Of a DNA stretch of 64,000 nucleotides, positions 1 through 11,250 are shown one piece after another. Within the stretch, counting starts at the first letter, position 1, and every line of letters starts with the position of its first letter. Below the pieces are notes generated by a model. That model was given only the letters and a program-made list of their open reading frames with translations, was not told the origin of the DNA and did not search any database. The DNA comes from Crambe crambe (lineage: Eukaryota > Porifera > Demospongiae > Poecilosclerida > Crambeidae): assembly GCA_963924555.1 (NCBI GenBank), contig OZ004582.1, positions 4,712,001 to 4,776,000 on the forward strand, in the 5' to 3' direction. The position numbers were made by a program, and so were the translations under genes.

Positions 1-75
1 CTACGTACTACGTATACTTATTAGAACTTGTAGACTAGTAAAATCCTTTGGTTAATTATTAGCTATGATTTTCAG

Positions 76-1029
76 ATTCTCTACTGGATCTTAATATGTT
101 GCTAATCCAAATTCGTGAAGTGACATCTGATTGGTATTCATATACAAAAGCCATTGGAGTACCTGCCCAAATGATGGATGAGATTGATAACATGCAGCTA
201 AATGACTATCACAAACTAGTGGAGGCACTGGATTACTGGTTCCACATCCATTCAAAAGATCCTGCCCCTACTTGGAGGGAGTTGGCACATGGGTTAAAGG
301 TCATTGGTCATGCAAAGCTTGCTGATGATATTATGAAAGTATACACCACAGGTAAGAATTTATATTAGAAATCTCTGATATAAAGGCTGGACTGTTTCCA
401 AACAGAACTACTGGTTATCATAAGTTATGGTTTGGGATTAGCTACTGAGATTGTATCTCTCTGGGGATTATTGCTGAATTGAAATTTGAAAACATGTTTA
501 TGGCCATGGTAAAGTCTGTTTCAATATTAGTGTGTACAGTCTCCATGGAAATTTAAGCAACCTTGTGCCTGGTGTATACTTGCTACAGTACAACCTCTTC
601 ATCTGGAACCTTATCCTGGAACCTTGTCTATCATTTATTGGGATTAGGAAATATGTACTATAAACATTTATTGACAGTGGTTTGCACAACAATCAGTAGC
701 AGCTACACCATTCTGGCATGTTTGTGCTAGCTACGAAAACATAAATACCGGTAGTGCAGCATAACCACAACATTAATACTTCAGTTATCAGGACTGTAGC
801 ACTTATCAGACAGCCTGGGAAATAGTTTGGATAAAGATGTCCAGATAACCGAGACTCCACTGTAATATGAACGTTGTTTTGTGACTACTTATGTATACTG
901 GATGGCTAACACTGTTGTTCATTAATAGGTGACCTTCCCATAGTGGTGGATGATAGTAGTCTACCTCCTTCTACTCGGCGAACTTCAGAATCCCCTCCTC
1001 CTATACCTCCAAGATTAGATAACATTTAG
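76..1029 (+). CDS. Death-domain protein, 3' end (partial)
   Basis: Two terminal exons of a gene that begins before the window. The first runs from an acceptor at about 76 to a donor at 351/352; the second is 929-1029 and ends in TAG. The junction closes in phase (ACA G + GT GAC). The first exon encodes about 90 residues with the helical pattern and the WRELAHGL / GHAKLADDI signature of a death domain, the six-helix fold that drives homotypic assembly in apoptosis and innate-immune signalling. The last exon encodes a short proline/serine-rich tail with SPPPIPPR, which could bind SH3 or WW domains (inference). Start, other domains and full function lie outside the window. CARD-like members of the same superfamily are the main alternative, but the W-x-x-L-A pattern favours a death domain. 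Confidence 0.72.
352..928 (+). other. Intron of the death-domain gene
   Basis: GT-AG intron of 577 bp between the last two exons. I see no coding signal or recognisable repeat in it beyond low-complexity AT-rich sequence. Confidence 0.6.
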
Positions 1030-1070
1030 TTATGTTTCAATCCTTGATTTAGATACCAACTAGCTGTCTA

Positions 1071-1071
1071 C

Positions 1072-1136
<65 letters not shown>
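1071..1136. repeat. (ATT)n microsatellite
   Basis: About 21 uninterrupted ATT/TTA units directly 3' of the death-domain gene. The rest of 1030-1739 is AT-rich intergenic sequence rich in agctagct words with no gene that I can support. Confidence 0.95.
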
Positions 1137-1137
<1 letters not shown>

Positions 1138-1739
1138 GAGTGTTAGTTGTTTACATAATTCTGATTAATGGTATGCAATTTATTTAATTGCTAAGATTCC
1201 AGACATAATAGCTAAGTGATTCATTCATGGACAGAAAAAAAGCTCTGCCAATAACAAGGACCAAGTAGCTAGCTAGCTGAATAAGTAGAGCCTGAAAGCC
1301 TGCTGAGCTAACTGTATACATGTAGGAATGAAAGCTGCATGGCTAATACATGTAAATAAATACGTATGTCAAGGAGTATGTAGAAACTGATTGATACAAT
1401 CATCCTTCACAAGGATGCTAGTAGCTACATATAAATGTGAACCTGTAATGCTTGCCATAAAGCACTTAGCTAGCTAGATAGTGTAGAGGTGACCTACTAG
1501 GCCAACAATTCACTCAAATGCTTACAATCCACTTTGATAAAAGGTAGTGGCAGAAAAAGTGCTATGCACACAACACTGTTATTACAACGTGGGCAACCTG
1601 GGCATGATATAGTAACCATATATAAAAATGCTGACCACATGACAAACATAACAACCACTCCAGCATTTCCCATAATTAGATATCTACAAAAGCACATGAC
1701 TGAAATTCCATAAGGAAAGAATTTCCTGACAGCATCTTC

Positions 1740-3838
1740 ATGGAAAAGAGCTCTGTGGCCATTATCTTTCTTCTAATCACCATAACATATTTCACTCCTA
1801 GTCTTTCATGGAGTCCAAGTGAGTCAAGACACCAGACTACAGAAGCTGCCACTCGAGCTTACCAAGCACTTGAAGGCATCTTTAACTACTACTGGAAATC
1901 TGATCCTCTTGCCACCAAAATCAAGTTCCTGTTCATATGTGGACAAGTAGGTGGGTGGGGGAAACCGCGTTCAGAGAATGAATGCAGTTGTAATGATCAT
2001 AAAGCTTGTGTGAACTGTTATAGATGGTTTGATGCCATTTTATTGGAGTCTGTGGCCACTTATGGGATCTATACGAATTCTAAGAATCATTCTGAAGTGG
2101 CTGAAACTATTTATGATCACTCGCCCTACAATGGAAATTGGAATGCAACAGCAATATGTACTTTTATCGATGACTTTTCCTGGTATGGAATAGCATATCT
2201 TCGTGTGTACGAGTGGTTGCAGGTAAAATAATACTTGAAGGAGACCTATTAGTTGTAGTGGAAAAGACAATCCTGGCAGCTAGCGAATCTTTACCACCTT
2301 ATTTAATGTGATGTGAAATTAATGGCTACCTATATTTTCTGTAATAGGATGAGAAGTGGCTGAATCGTTCCATAGCCCTTTATGACTGGGCATGGCAATA
2401 TGGCTGGGATGACCCATGCGGGGGTTTCTGGTGGAGCAACTGTGACGACTCCAAATTCAAGGACTCCATCACTATAGTTGAAGTCATGCATTTCTCTGCA
2501 AAATTGGCATTTATGTTTCCGAATGAATCTCGTTACTTGAACAACACCTTGAAAGTTTGGGATTGGTTCTTCAGTTTTGACAATGGATATGGCTTGATGA
2601 GTGATGAATACCTAGTCTCAACTGGAGCTATTCCAGAGAAATGTTGCAATTCTACATCTACATCTGAAGCTCAAAATCGATGTCATAACACTCGCCTTCC
2701 TGGTACTTCATACAACCAAGGATTATTGATGAGTACCTGTGCATATTTGTACATTCGGACTGGTAATATCACATATCATAAGACAGGGCTGAGACTCCTA
2801 GATGCCATAATTGCTAACTATACCACCAAGGATGGAATTTTAGTTGACGAACCACGCTCTTATCAATCTTTCGAGGGTGCATGCTGGGGAAATGCTGATC
2901 CTGGAGGTGATTGGTACTCCTTCAATGGTATATTCATGCTCCATCTGGGATACTTTACCGATTTGCTCTGGCAAAATAAATCCCTTGAGGTCAAAGATTT
3001 ACAGAGTATTAGAAACCTGATTAACAAGACCAGTGAAGCTGCTTGGAACAGATCTGCACAATGGCCACCATTTGATTCGACTGATGGTTGTAACATAGGG
3101 GTAGACCCTGTTGATTCTAAGGCTAATTACCCTAAATTTCATTGGTGGTGGGGAGAACATAAAGATGAAATATTACAGCTTATTCCTCCAGATCCAAAGT
3201 ATTTCTTTCATAGACGTAAACTAGGCTGCACTGCTGTTAATGGAGGCTCCCCCATTTGGAAAGGGAAAACTAAAACTGAACACGCTTGCATGGAAAAGTG
3301 TCAATCTAATTACAAATGTTCTAAATATCAGTTCAAGATTCCAAATGGTGACATCAGTGCTCCGAAACTCAACTGCTGGCTGTGGTCCTTCAATAGATCC
3401 AATCACCAATGTCGACTGAATAAGGAGGATTTTAGCATTGGTATCAAACGTCCTGTGGGAAATGCAACATGCTCCGCCAAGTGTGGATTGAAAGAGCCTC
3501 AGAAAATTGACCATGGTGTGTGCTATTGTGATGAGAATTGTGCTTTTCACATGGATTGCTGTCTGGACTATGCCGATCACTGCAAGCCTGCCAAGCCTAT
3601 CCTTTGCAAAGGAAACTGTACAGACTTGACCCCCAGGCCCATACCACAGGGGGGATACTGCTGGTGTTTCGATGGCTGTAATGGGTGGTTCACCGATAAT
3701 AACAGTGCTGGAAGTTGCTGTCCTGATTATCCACAGGAGTGCATGCAGTTAAGCATACCTGTGTGCTTAGATGGTCGTACTCAAACATCAGCTCTAAGCC
3801 TATTTCTGGCACAAATGAAAGTATTGGGACTGAAATAA
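1740..3838 (+). CDS. Secreted GH76-type glycosidase with cysteine-rich module and two somatomedin B domains
   Basis: Two exons, 1740-2222 and 2348-3838, joined by a phase-0 intron of 125 bp; the product is 657 residues. Residues 1-23 form a signal peptide, so the protein is probably secreted. Residues about 30-420 match glycoside hydrolase family 76 (endo-alpha-1,6-mannanase, (alpha/alpha)6 barrel). The family's catalytic Asp pair appears as IDDFSWY (Asp144-Asp145) and the conserved GTSYNQG loop lies at about 280-286. Residues about 455-517 are a cysteine-rich stretch that could be a PAN/apple-like module. Residues 536-573 and 581-626 each hold eight cysteines in the somatomedin B spacing (CxxxC, CxC, CxxxC, CC, C). 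Many N-x-S/T sites fit secretion. GH76 is mainly bacterial and fungal, so an ancient transfer and later fusion with animal adhesive modules is plausible (inference). Expected substrate: alpha-1,6-linked mannan of microbes or of the animal's own glycans. Confidence 0.85.
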
Positions 3839-4251
3839 CTGCTCTAGTAGTTGAGTTCCGAATATTTAATGCCAAAGTACAAAGCCAACTCTCTAAGAAT
3901 GACTAATTAAAGGTCCTATTATTCTAGCTAAGAAAAAAAAAATTAAAAAATTTTTTATATACCCAGGATGTGTGAACATAGGACCTATGATACTTGCCAC
4001 ATTTCTTTGTTATCTTCATGTTAGAGTGAATATTGTTGCGCTGGTGTCTCTGTGTCATGCTTTGGTATAACTTGTGGTATTTGATAACCACTGATTGCTA
4101 ATGACTGAGGGAGGAAACCATGTAGTGATCTAGCTAGCTAATACAACATCATGCTGAGCTAGCAAAAAGATCCTGATCCTAATGATTAGCTAGCTAGAAT
4201 ATCACAAAGGCGTTCCTAAAAAACCATAAACCATGTATTCTAGTTAATTAG
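3839..4251. other. Intergenic, between convergent genes
   Basis: About 410 bp between the stops of the plus-strand GH76 gene and the minus-strand gene at 4252. It holds an A-run/T-run near 3930-3958 and agctagct words. No gene seen; the 3' UTRs of both neighbours probably lie here. Confidence 0.5.
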
Positions 4252-6676
4252 CTAAATATAGTTAAGTAAACCAGTTTCATCTAGTGGTTCCTTCAACCAT
4301 TCTTCGGACAGTGTAATCCACTCATCGACTGAACCAACTTCTTTGCACTGTGAAGAATTCTCTTCACTTTCTGTGGGAGACTTTTTAATTTCTTGTTTCT
4401 GTTTCTTTTTGTCTACATTCTTACATTTCTTTGTCACATTATTTATGTTAACTTTACGTGATCTTAGATTTCTTGTTGAACGGGCAGCATTTTCCTCCTT
4501 CTCTAGTTTCTTGTTTACAGGATGGCTGCAAATGTCCTGATCTTTTAGTACATTACCATCATCAGTTGGATCATTGGAGAGCTTTATGTCCATACAGCGA
4601 AACTCAGTTATCAATTTTGATTTCCCTAGCACTGCAGGACTATGATCAGCATCAGTAGATGACTTTTTGATGTTAATACTTGATGGGACATGCTTTGTCC
4701 TAGCCATCAGTCTGGCAACGTTGGACCTGTTATTGTGATGAAACTGCGAATCCTTTCTCAAACAAATATCTCTAAAACTCACTGGTCTTGTACATTTAAT
4801 GGTGCCACGCAATTGATTTGGTGATGAAGCATTTTTATATAAACAACCAGAAGGACGAGTTATAGCAGTTGTATTTCTTTGATTATACAGGTATAAAATA
4901 TCTGTTGTATCCTCTAATAGCTTATGCATATCGTCAATACCAAGATCATCTAGTTTTAACCATCTTTTCATTAGTGGATCTTTACAGAGAGGTATCACTT
5001 CTCTTCCTTTACATGTATGAATCTCTCTCTTCATTGTATCTTCACTGGAACTAGTTTGCATTGCTCTTCGAAAATCCCTTCTTCTTTGCTCAACTCTTGC
5101 ATCATGCTGCTTTCTTCTTGGCTCCACCCCTCTATCACATGAGGACTCAGCAATGCTATTGGAATCAACAAGACTTGCTAGGTTGACATATGAAAGCCCT
5201 ACTGTTTTCAGTAAAGTGATATTTCCCAGAATGCAATTCCAATTGTCTAATAGAGTGTCAAAAATGTTACTTTTTTGAGTATCTTTAGGAGGAGTCTCAG
5301 TACTAGGACTTAAGTGCATGTTTACGGTGCCTGTGATTATTCCACCATATCCGGTAAACAGGACTTTGCTATGACCTGAGTATACATGATCTGGGCATTC
5401 AGATGAATCTGTGCTCAAGATGTTCAAATCCCTTTCCACATTTTTCTTCCAATAATCATGATCATTTGAAATTGCATGAGGCAATGAATACACACCTCTC
5501 TGTTTCACTTTATCGACACCATCCTGGTCAGGGCAGACACTTTTCAGCCAATCTATACTCTCTGATTTATTACAATCATCTGTATGCAGTGGTAAAATAA
5601 AATAACCCTGTCTGACAGAACAGGTATGAGCATGGAAGAGTCAGCATACACCTGCAAGCACTGCAGAGATCTGGAAGACTCAGCAGCAGTGGAAATCTCT
5701 TGACAAGTTTGTTCAATAAAATCAAAGTCATTATTACTGGTGCTATCGATATCTGTGTTGATGTCCACTTCGTGTTCAACACCATTCAGTTTTTCTTGTA
5801 TAGGTAAAGTATGCACTATGCTATAGCTACACAGTTGTCACTGCATGCTTATAGTTTATAGCTACATATGAACTAGCTAGCTAGCTTTTATGCATTATGA
5901 TTTATGATTTCAATGTAGCTATTAGTAGTAAGTACAGAGAAAATCACCATTGACACTAGGCCAATGAATTGTTTTAAACTTTGAATTTAGTACCCATTTA
6001 GCATCCTTAAAGTAGTGGCTGCTTGGGTTGTGGTCTTGCTAGATATTCTATAATGTATAGGGTTTACATCATGTGGAATTCCAGTCTTGATGATGGTTGC
6101 TAGTTCCACACTGCTAGGAATCTTGGAAATTTCAGTCCCCTCATCTGTGTTTTTTTCCAGTTTCCCAGACTTGCACAAGTTTTCAACAACATCACTGCAG
6201 CTTGATGTCTTTGATGCATATCCAGAATCTTCCACAGTGAAGAGTAGGCAGTCTTGTTCACTCCTAACACAGTGATCCACAGCAGTATCTCTGGCATCTT
6301 CAGCATTATCAGTCATCTTCTTACTCCTTTGCATCTTTAGGTAATCTAATTCATCTAGTTTACCATTGCCACCATTTGAATCTTCTTGTGTGAATGACTG
6401 GATGGATGGATGCCATGGACTTTTTGGTGATTGAGGTGCACACATTTTCTGATGGAGTGAATCTGAGGCTTTTTTTGTCGGTAATAAATTGCTGGTTTTT
6501 TTAAGATCACGAACTGGTGGATTTGTCTTCTTCTCTTGTGTGCATAGAGATGATCTCCTGCTATTTTTTTTCCGATTGGAGTCTAAGTAGACCAAAAAAT
6601 CCATATAAATATTTCTAGCAGCTACTGGGAACTTATTATACTCACTCAAGGTGGTTCTTGCACTTTTGAAGCCCAT
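4252..6676 (-). CDS. Unrecognised basic, low-complexity protein (three predicted exons)
   Basis: Predicted exons on the minus strand are 6676-5994, 5820-5652 and 5523-4252. My splice choices give phase-compatible joins (GG|GTACTA to TATAG|C; TTGCAG|GTGTAT to GACCAG|GAT) and a product of about 707 residues. No signal peptide or membrane segment is seen. The protein is rich in Ser, Thr, Lys, Asn and Asp. Near the C terminus is a strongly basic stretch (TRNLRSRKVN, then KKCKNVDKKKQKQEIKK) that could be a nuclear localisation or DNA/RNA-binding segment, followed by an acidic, tryptophan-containing tail (EWITLSEEWLKEPLDE). I do not recognise the family. The long open frames, the ATG next to a CpG-rich NRF-1-like promoter and the protein-like composition argue for a real gene. 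Intron 2 is less certain: a TACAG acceptor nearer the donor is out of phase. Confidence 0.55.
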
Positions 6677-6744
6677 TTTGAATGGACACTGTGTTGTATC
6701 ATGGAGCTGCTACGGGCCATTGGTATTTAGCGCGCGCTTGTTCA

Positions 6745-6756
6745 TGCGCATGCGCA
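6745..6756. promoter_or_regulatory. NRF-1-type palindrome TGCGCATGCGCA
   Basis: Perfect 12-bp palindrome matching the NRF-1 (alpha-Pal) consensus. It sits 69 bp upstream of the ATG at 6676 of the minus-strand gene, in a locally CpG-rich patch (6729-6765), with an inverted CCAAT word at about 6716. NRF-1 sites are typical of CpG-rich animal promoters, so this probably marks the promoter of the minus-strand gene. Use in the other direction is possible, but I see no convincing plus-strand gene beside it. Confidence 0.6.
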
Positions 6757-6759
6757 TTA

Positions 6760-7680
6760 CGTATGTGCTGTGTACTTTTCGAGTGCCCTTTTTATAGTTT
6801 TGTACTACTGTACCTGGGTGGTAAGTTTCCTTTGTTGTCCTCCTTAGAACTAGCTGCAAGCTTCGGGGCTTGAAAACCCTTTATTCAAGAGTTTTAGGTT
6901 AGAAATGAGTGAAACTATTTAGAGATATGGAGAACTCTGTAATAAAGTTAAACACCTGTATATTATTATGTCTCATGAATGAATCCTCAGAAAAATATGC
7001 AATGAATGTTAGCTACGCTTCACGGTATCATGGTGTACTCACTAAAAATTGTGTGGATGTCCCTCATACCTTGAAGAATGGGCAGCGTACTTGTCAGAAT
7101 CACGTTAGAGAGAGGTTGCTCTTCCACCTGATCAAGTTCATCCAATCTCAAAGGCTCGTAGATCCACCGAGTGAAGTTAGTGAATGATCATGTGCATGGT
7201 GGTGAAAATGATATAGCTAGCTATTAAAGAGGTGATCCACAAGTAGATGATACTTGCTACATGTTCAGCAGTGGTGTAATTCAAGTGGTCAGGTTGAAGT
7301 GGGACAGTGTACATAGCTATAGACTGACCGCACAGTTTTGTGTGCACTATGTTAGTGATATACATGAAGAATGATTATACAGATAATTAAAATTTGCAAA
7401 ACACAGATTGACGTGTATCCTTTGCTGAAATTAAGTCATTTGCTACAGTGTACTAGTTTTAGGACAATACTATTAGTTGCCATGATACCAACTAGCTGGG
7501 TGGTGAGCTCACATGTTCTTTACTTATATCATGTGATCTGAAGCTGAAGTCAGCCATGTCATGCTTCATTTTCTACATGTAGAATTATGCACATTCAGCT
7601 GGAAAACTGAGTAATGTGATCAGGAAAAGTGGTCAGGTTGAAACCTGACCAACCTGACGGCTACACCACTGTTCAGACAG
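6760..7680. other. Intergenic, no supported gene
   Basis: The longest open frame here (6909-7187, plus) has no recognisable domain and no clear splice context. The words 'gtggtcaggttgaa' and similar recur at about 7277 and 7630, suggesting remnants of a repeat. Confidence 0.4.
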
Positions 7681-7684
7681 AGCT

Positions 7685-7875
7685 TGCTATGATTAAACTG
7701 AAACTCCCCCTAATCAGGCCGCCTTTGGGGCCTTTGGGGCCAGCAGAAGTGTCCTGATTAGAGGGGTGGCCTCATTTCAGGGGTGGATTTTTATTACATA
7801 GGGACTTTTGAAAGTGTCCTGAATACAGGGGTGGCCTCATCAGTTCAGGGGTCCTGATTAGAGAGGCAATTCACT
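7685..7875. repeat. Short direct-repeat cluster ('gtcctgattagagggg')
   Basis: Three imperfect direct repeats starting near 7751, 7815 and 7851, each beginning GTCCTGA(A/T)TA and, for the first two, continuing with AGGGGTGGCCTCAT. They look like internal repeats of a small mobile element abutting the transposon at 7945. Class not determined. Confidence 0.6.
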
Positions 7876-7944
7876 GTACTTTTTCAAGTGACAACTTGGT
7901 TTCGAATAGTGTCAACTGCGCTCTGAGGTAATTGTGATAGTACT

Positions 7945-10044
7945 CAGTGCATGCAGGACAGCATAAGCTTCCCGAACTACTTTTATCAATAACTTTTTTT
8001 CTGTTTGATTTTAGGAAAAAATAAAATCATTTTTGAAATCTACATCAAAAATGGGTCTTGGTACTATGTTTTGGTATTCTGAAACTGAAATTTAATTTTT
8101 GACCAATCAGAGCACACCAAATTGATGATGTAATGCATAATGTAATAGTGCGGGCGGTCGAAACAGCTGTTGAGCAGAGTCTTTGTAAGTCTTTGTCTTT
8201 CTTGTCAAGTTGAGCGTACTACGGGTGCTTATCATGCTTACTGATTCTACTGGAAGGTTATTTTTGTTAATTGGAAGAAGAAGAGGGCGCTTTCAGCCAG
8301 GGATCGAGCTCTGGCTGCGAAGAGGGCGAGTGATTCTTTGCCGGAAGATGAAGAAGACTCGACTTTCAACGCTTCATGCGGCCTCTTGCAGAAGCCCCTG
8401 GTCTGCATCTACTTCCAATGATTCAGATCTTACGCTTCCGTGGCTCTTGCAGGTGAGGATGATGATAGAGACTTTGAAAGCGAGGATGAAGATGCAGACT
8501 TCACTGAAGAGAAAGAGGAAGAGATTTTCATGGATCATCTTAAGACTATGCCTCGCTGCTACCACAAAAGTAAGGATTGACAGACCATACTTTCAGTAAC
8601 TAGTTGCAAACAATGCTATAGTTGGATATCTAGCTGTAGATTACTAGCTATTCTAGCTATAGCTAACCAGTTTGTTTATTACTAGTTTGTTTACAACAAC
8701 AAGAAGGTGTGTTACCTCTGTATGACATTGGACATGTATGTGCATACCTAATAAATGATTTTTCTGTGCCACAGATAAATCTTGGAGAAGTGAAAGGACT
8801 GCGTACTATTTTAACCGAATACGACATCGACATTGTTACCAGATGACATGAGGACCATCCTGTTGAATTGTCATGACTTTGTAAATGAGAAGTCTCAAGT
8901 TGAATATCATCATGTCAAAGGCAGAGGTCTTTTATGCTATTTTCTGCCTAAATTCCACTACTATGAATTAAATCCCATCGAAACGATCTTTGGAAGCAAG
9001 TAAAAAGAAGCATACACTACGACTATCCCACAACGCGTCTGTCGTAATTACTTCAGAAAGATAAAGAGTCATAAGTACTTCAGAAAGATAAGAGCCTATA
9101 AAAGAGCACTTCTAGGTCACAAGGCTGGGAAGGGGAAGTGTATAGAAACTGCTGTAAAGAAGTTCCAGTGGCACAGAAGGAAAGAAATAGAAGTCACACA
9201 GAAAGGTCCAATCACTACCAAAAGACTTTTAACATCGTCCAACTAAAATGTTGATGGCATGAGTAATGTGAAGCTGTCACTGTCCAGCCTTTGAAAGGCA
9301 AACAGGGAGCAGATGTACGCAAGACTGTACATAGCCTCTTCCGCAGTGCTTCCTCGTAGTAACACTGAACAAATGGGGCCTTGCTCCTGCAGGCTAAACT
9401 GCAGGGGATCTGCTATCAGTTCACTGGATATCACTGAATATCCTGCATGTGAGCTGAGATGAGAAAGTGGGACAAATGAACAAAAACAGTCAGTTTTATA
9501 CACTTCTTTTTTATTGTACCCCCACATGTATTATATGTATTAGAAGGTCGATTTTGGAAATTTTTATCTCAGTCAATTTTTACTTTAGAAAAAATGGCTA
9601 GATGGAATCCTAGAGAATTTTCTACTGTTTATTTTAAGACCATTAAAAAAAAATTCTGTTTAGTGCTTAGTCTTAAATTACTCTTAAAGCAGCAGTATGT
9701 CTATTTTACAAGAAGGGTAATATCTCTAGAACAAGACTAGCTTGTAAAAATCTGTTAGATGGAATTAAAGATATGTTAACATAGTACAAGTGTGTAAAGT
9801 AGGGAAGTCCCCCCATATACGTATGGTTAGTGAGAATTACTCATTTTGTGTTTTTGACCACTGTCTCGCGAAATTTATTTTTCGCGGATGCGGTTAAAGG
9901 TATTCGGAAGTGGGCGTGGTCTCAGATAGCCAAAGCTCTACTCTACCCATACCCAAAATATGAAAGACTAATACCAATTATTTTTTGAGTTATACCAATT
10001 TTATTAAGAGTGCTGTTTCGGGAAGCTTATGCTATCCTGCACTG
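7945..10044 (+). mobile_element. DNA transposon with terminal inverted repeats, about 2.1 kb
   Basis: The left end (7955-7976) and the right end (reverse complement of about 10020-10041) share the inverted word CAGGAYAGCATAAGCTTCCC. Both are bounded outward by CAGTG and then CTCTGA at 7921 and 10045-10050; the left side carries about 20 extra bases, so exact termini and target-site duplication are uncertain. Between them lie a fragmented N-terminal open region (8210-8599) encoding acidic and basic low-complexity segments and a C-terminal transposase fragment (8775-9246). The element is therefore inactive. Confidence 0.7.
8775..9246 (+). pseudogene. DDE-superfamily transposase, C-terminal fragment, broken
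   Basis: Starts just after an acceptor-like ACAG. One frame reads LGEVKGLRTILTEYDIDIV and is then cut by a stop; a second frame continues with MRTIL, DFVNEKSQVE, FLPKFHYYELNPIE, then an in-frame TAA after FGSK and a further stretch (NYFRKIKSH...YKRALLGH) up to 9246. FLPK-H-ELNPIE is the hallmark of a DDE_3-like endonuclease, and the Glu of NPIE is the third catalytic acid. The first two Asp were not located, and at least two stops or frameshifts interrupt it. It is the internal gene of the surrounding inverted-repeat element. Confidence 0.72.
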
Positions 10045-10219
10045 TCAGAGTTATTAATTTTTTATCTGGAATTTGAAACTAAGATTGAATGACATCCATG
10101 ATGAGTTTGAATTGGAGGTTTAGGGTCAGGAGCAAATTAATGAACTTGACAGACTTAGAACATCTGTGATATGGAATCTAATCCTTGGATAGAGCAGGTG
10201 TGTAATTCCCTAGGCCCTG

Positions 10220-11250
10220 ATTGAATTTGAAATACATACCTGATCTTACATGCCCAATATACAAGGGCCAGGGAAAGGATCCTCCAAATCCTGGTGATGT
10301 TACCCTCACATCAGTACCTTTTGAAAGTAGGCTACAGCTTAATCTTTCAGAGTGGCTGCCTCAAACTGGCTTAATAAAGAAAACCTTATGGTCTGATACA
10401 CAGTTCAGTAGCTACTTGTGCTTCTGGACCATGCATTCAACTGGAATTGTGAAACTCTCTGGAGAGCTCTTCAAGGATCTTGGGGGGGGGGGGGGGGGGG
10501 GAGGAGGAGGGGGAGGATGAGGTAAAGGGTTGAATGCCAGACTATACTTGTCATTCATCACGTTGTTTGTACTTGTCATAGACCCACCCATGAAGGACCA
10601 GGAAAAAAAATGCTCTGGGGCCTGATGTATGTGGCCTTTTTGCTGGTGCCTTTGCACATGCTGATGATATTCATACTCTGTACTAGCAGAGATATATACC
10701 TCGAAAAAACATTGCATTGGCTACACAGAAAATTTAATGCTCAAATGTGATTTTGTGCTGGTTTCAACACAAAGCTTCATCCCATTTGTACCACTGCACA
10801 TCACCCCATTATCCAATGTGCATTTGCAAGATGTCTTGGATTTTGGTTGATGTGGGAACTGTCTGTGGACAAAACGGTGGAAATAGCATTACAAAGGCTA
10901 GCTATTTTCCCATTGCCATAGGAGATTTAAGCCTCTCTCAGGTAGTGCTATTTTGCACGAGTCATGTAGCTATGATTCCAATCCAATTATAATATGGCAG
11001 TGAAAACTGGTTCATTACAAACGTGCTAAAGAAACTTGAATCTTTCCAATATGAAATAGGGTGAAGGATTACTCATCAGTAGCTACTTCTCAAGGGCAGT
11101 TCGTCTGGCTCTGGACTTACTCTGGAATACTGCTGTTGCTGGAGATATAGCTGGCCACACAAAGCTGGCTAAAGATATGGGACTCCACCCACTTTGGAAA
11201 ATGTATGTGGTTTTGACTTGCCACATCTCCTTGCCCAAAATAATCTGTGA
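10220..11250 (+). pseudogene. Non-LTR retrotransposon reverse transcriptase remnant
   Basis: Fragments of a reverse transcriptase appear in order with intervening stops and frameshifts. Near 10245 is PIYKGQGKDPPNPGDVTLTS, the finger region of LINE reverse transcriptases. Near 10620-10680 is GLFAGAFAHADDIHTL, containing the catalytic ADD motif in the H-ADD variant. Near 10740-10920 is a thumb-like segment with CLGFW. Near 10990 is a GSENWF-like block of the kind seen at the end of these domains. The 5' half of the element and the endonuclease are absent. The fragment is dead; it is interrupted by a 20-bp G run at 10482. Confidence 0.7.
10482..10501. repeat. G20 homopolymer
   Basis: Twenty consecutive G on the plus strand, followed by a GGA/G-rich stretch, inside the reverse transcriptase remnant. 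Potential G-quadruplex and a likely site of sequencing slippage. Confidence 0.95.

Noticed and set aside
6909-7187. 92-residue open frame on the plus strand
   Set aside because: No recognisable domain, no promoter relation I could support and no splice context; treated as chance.
10221-10520. Open frame ending in a polyglycine tract
   Set aside because: The first part is a reverse transcriptase fragment and the polyglycine is the translation of a G20 homopolymer; not a separate gene.
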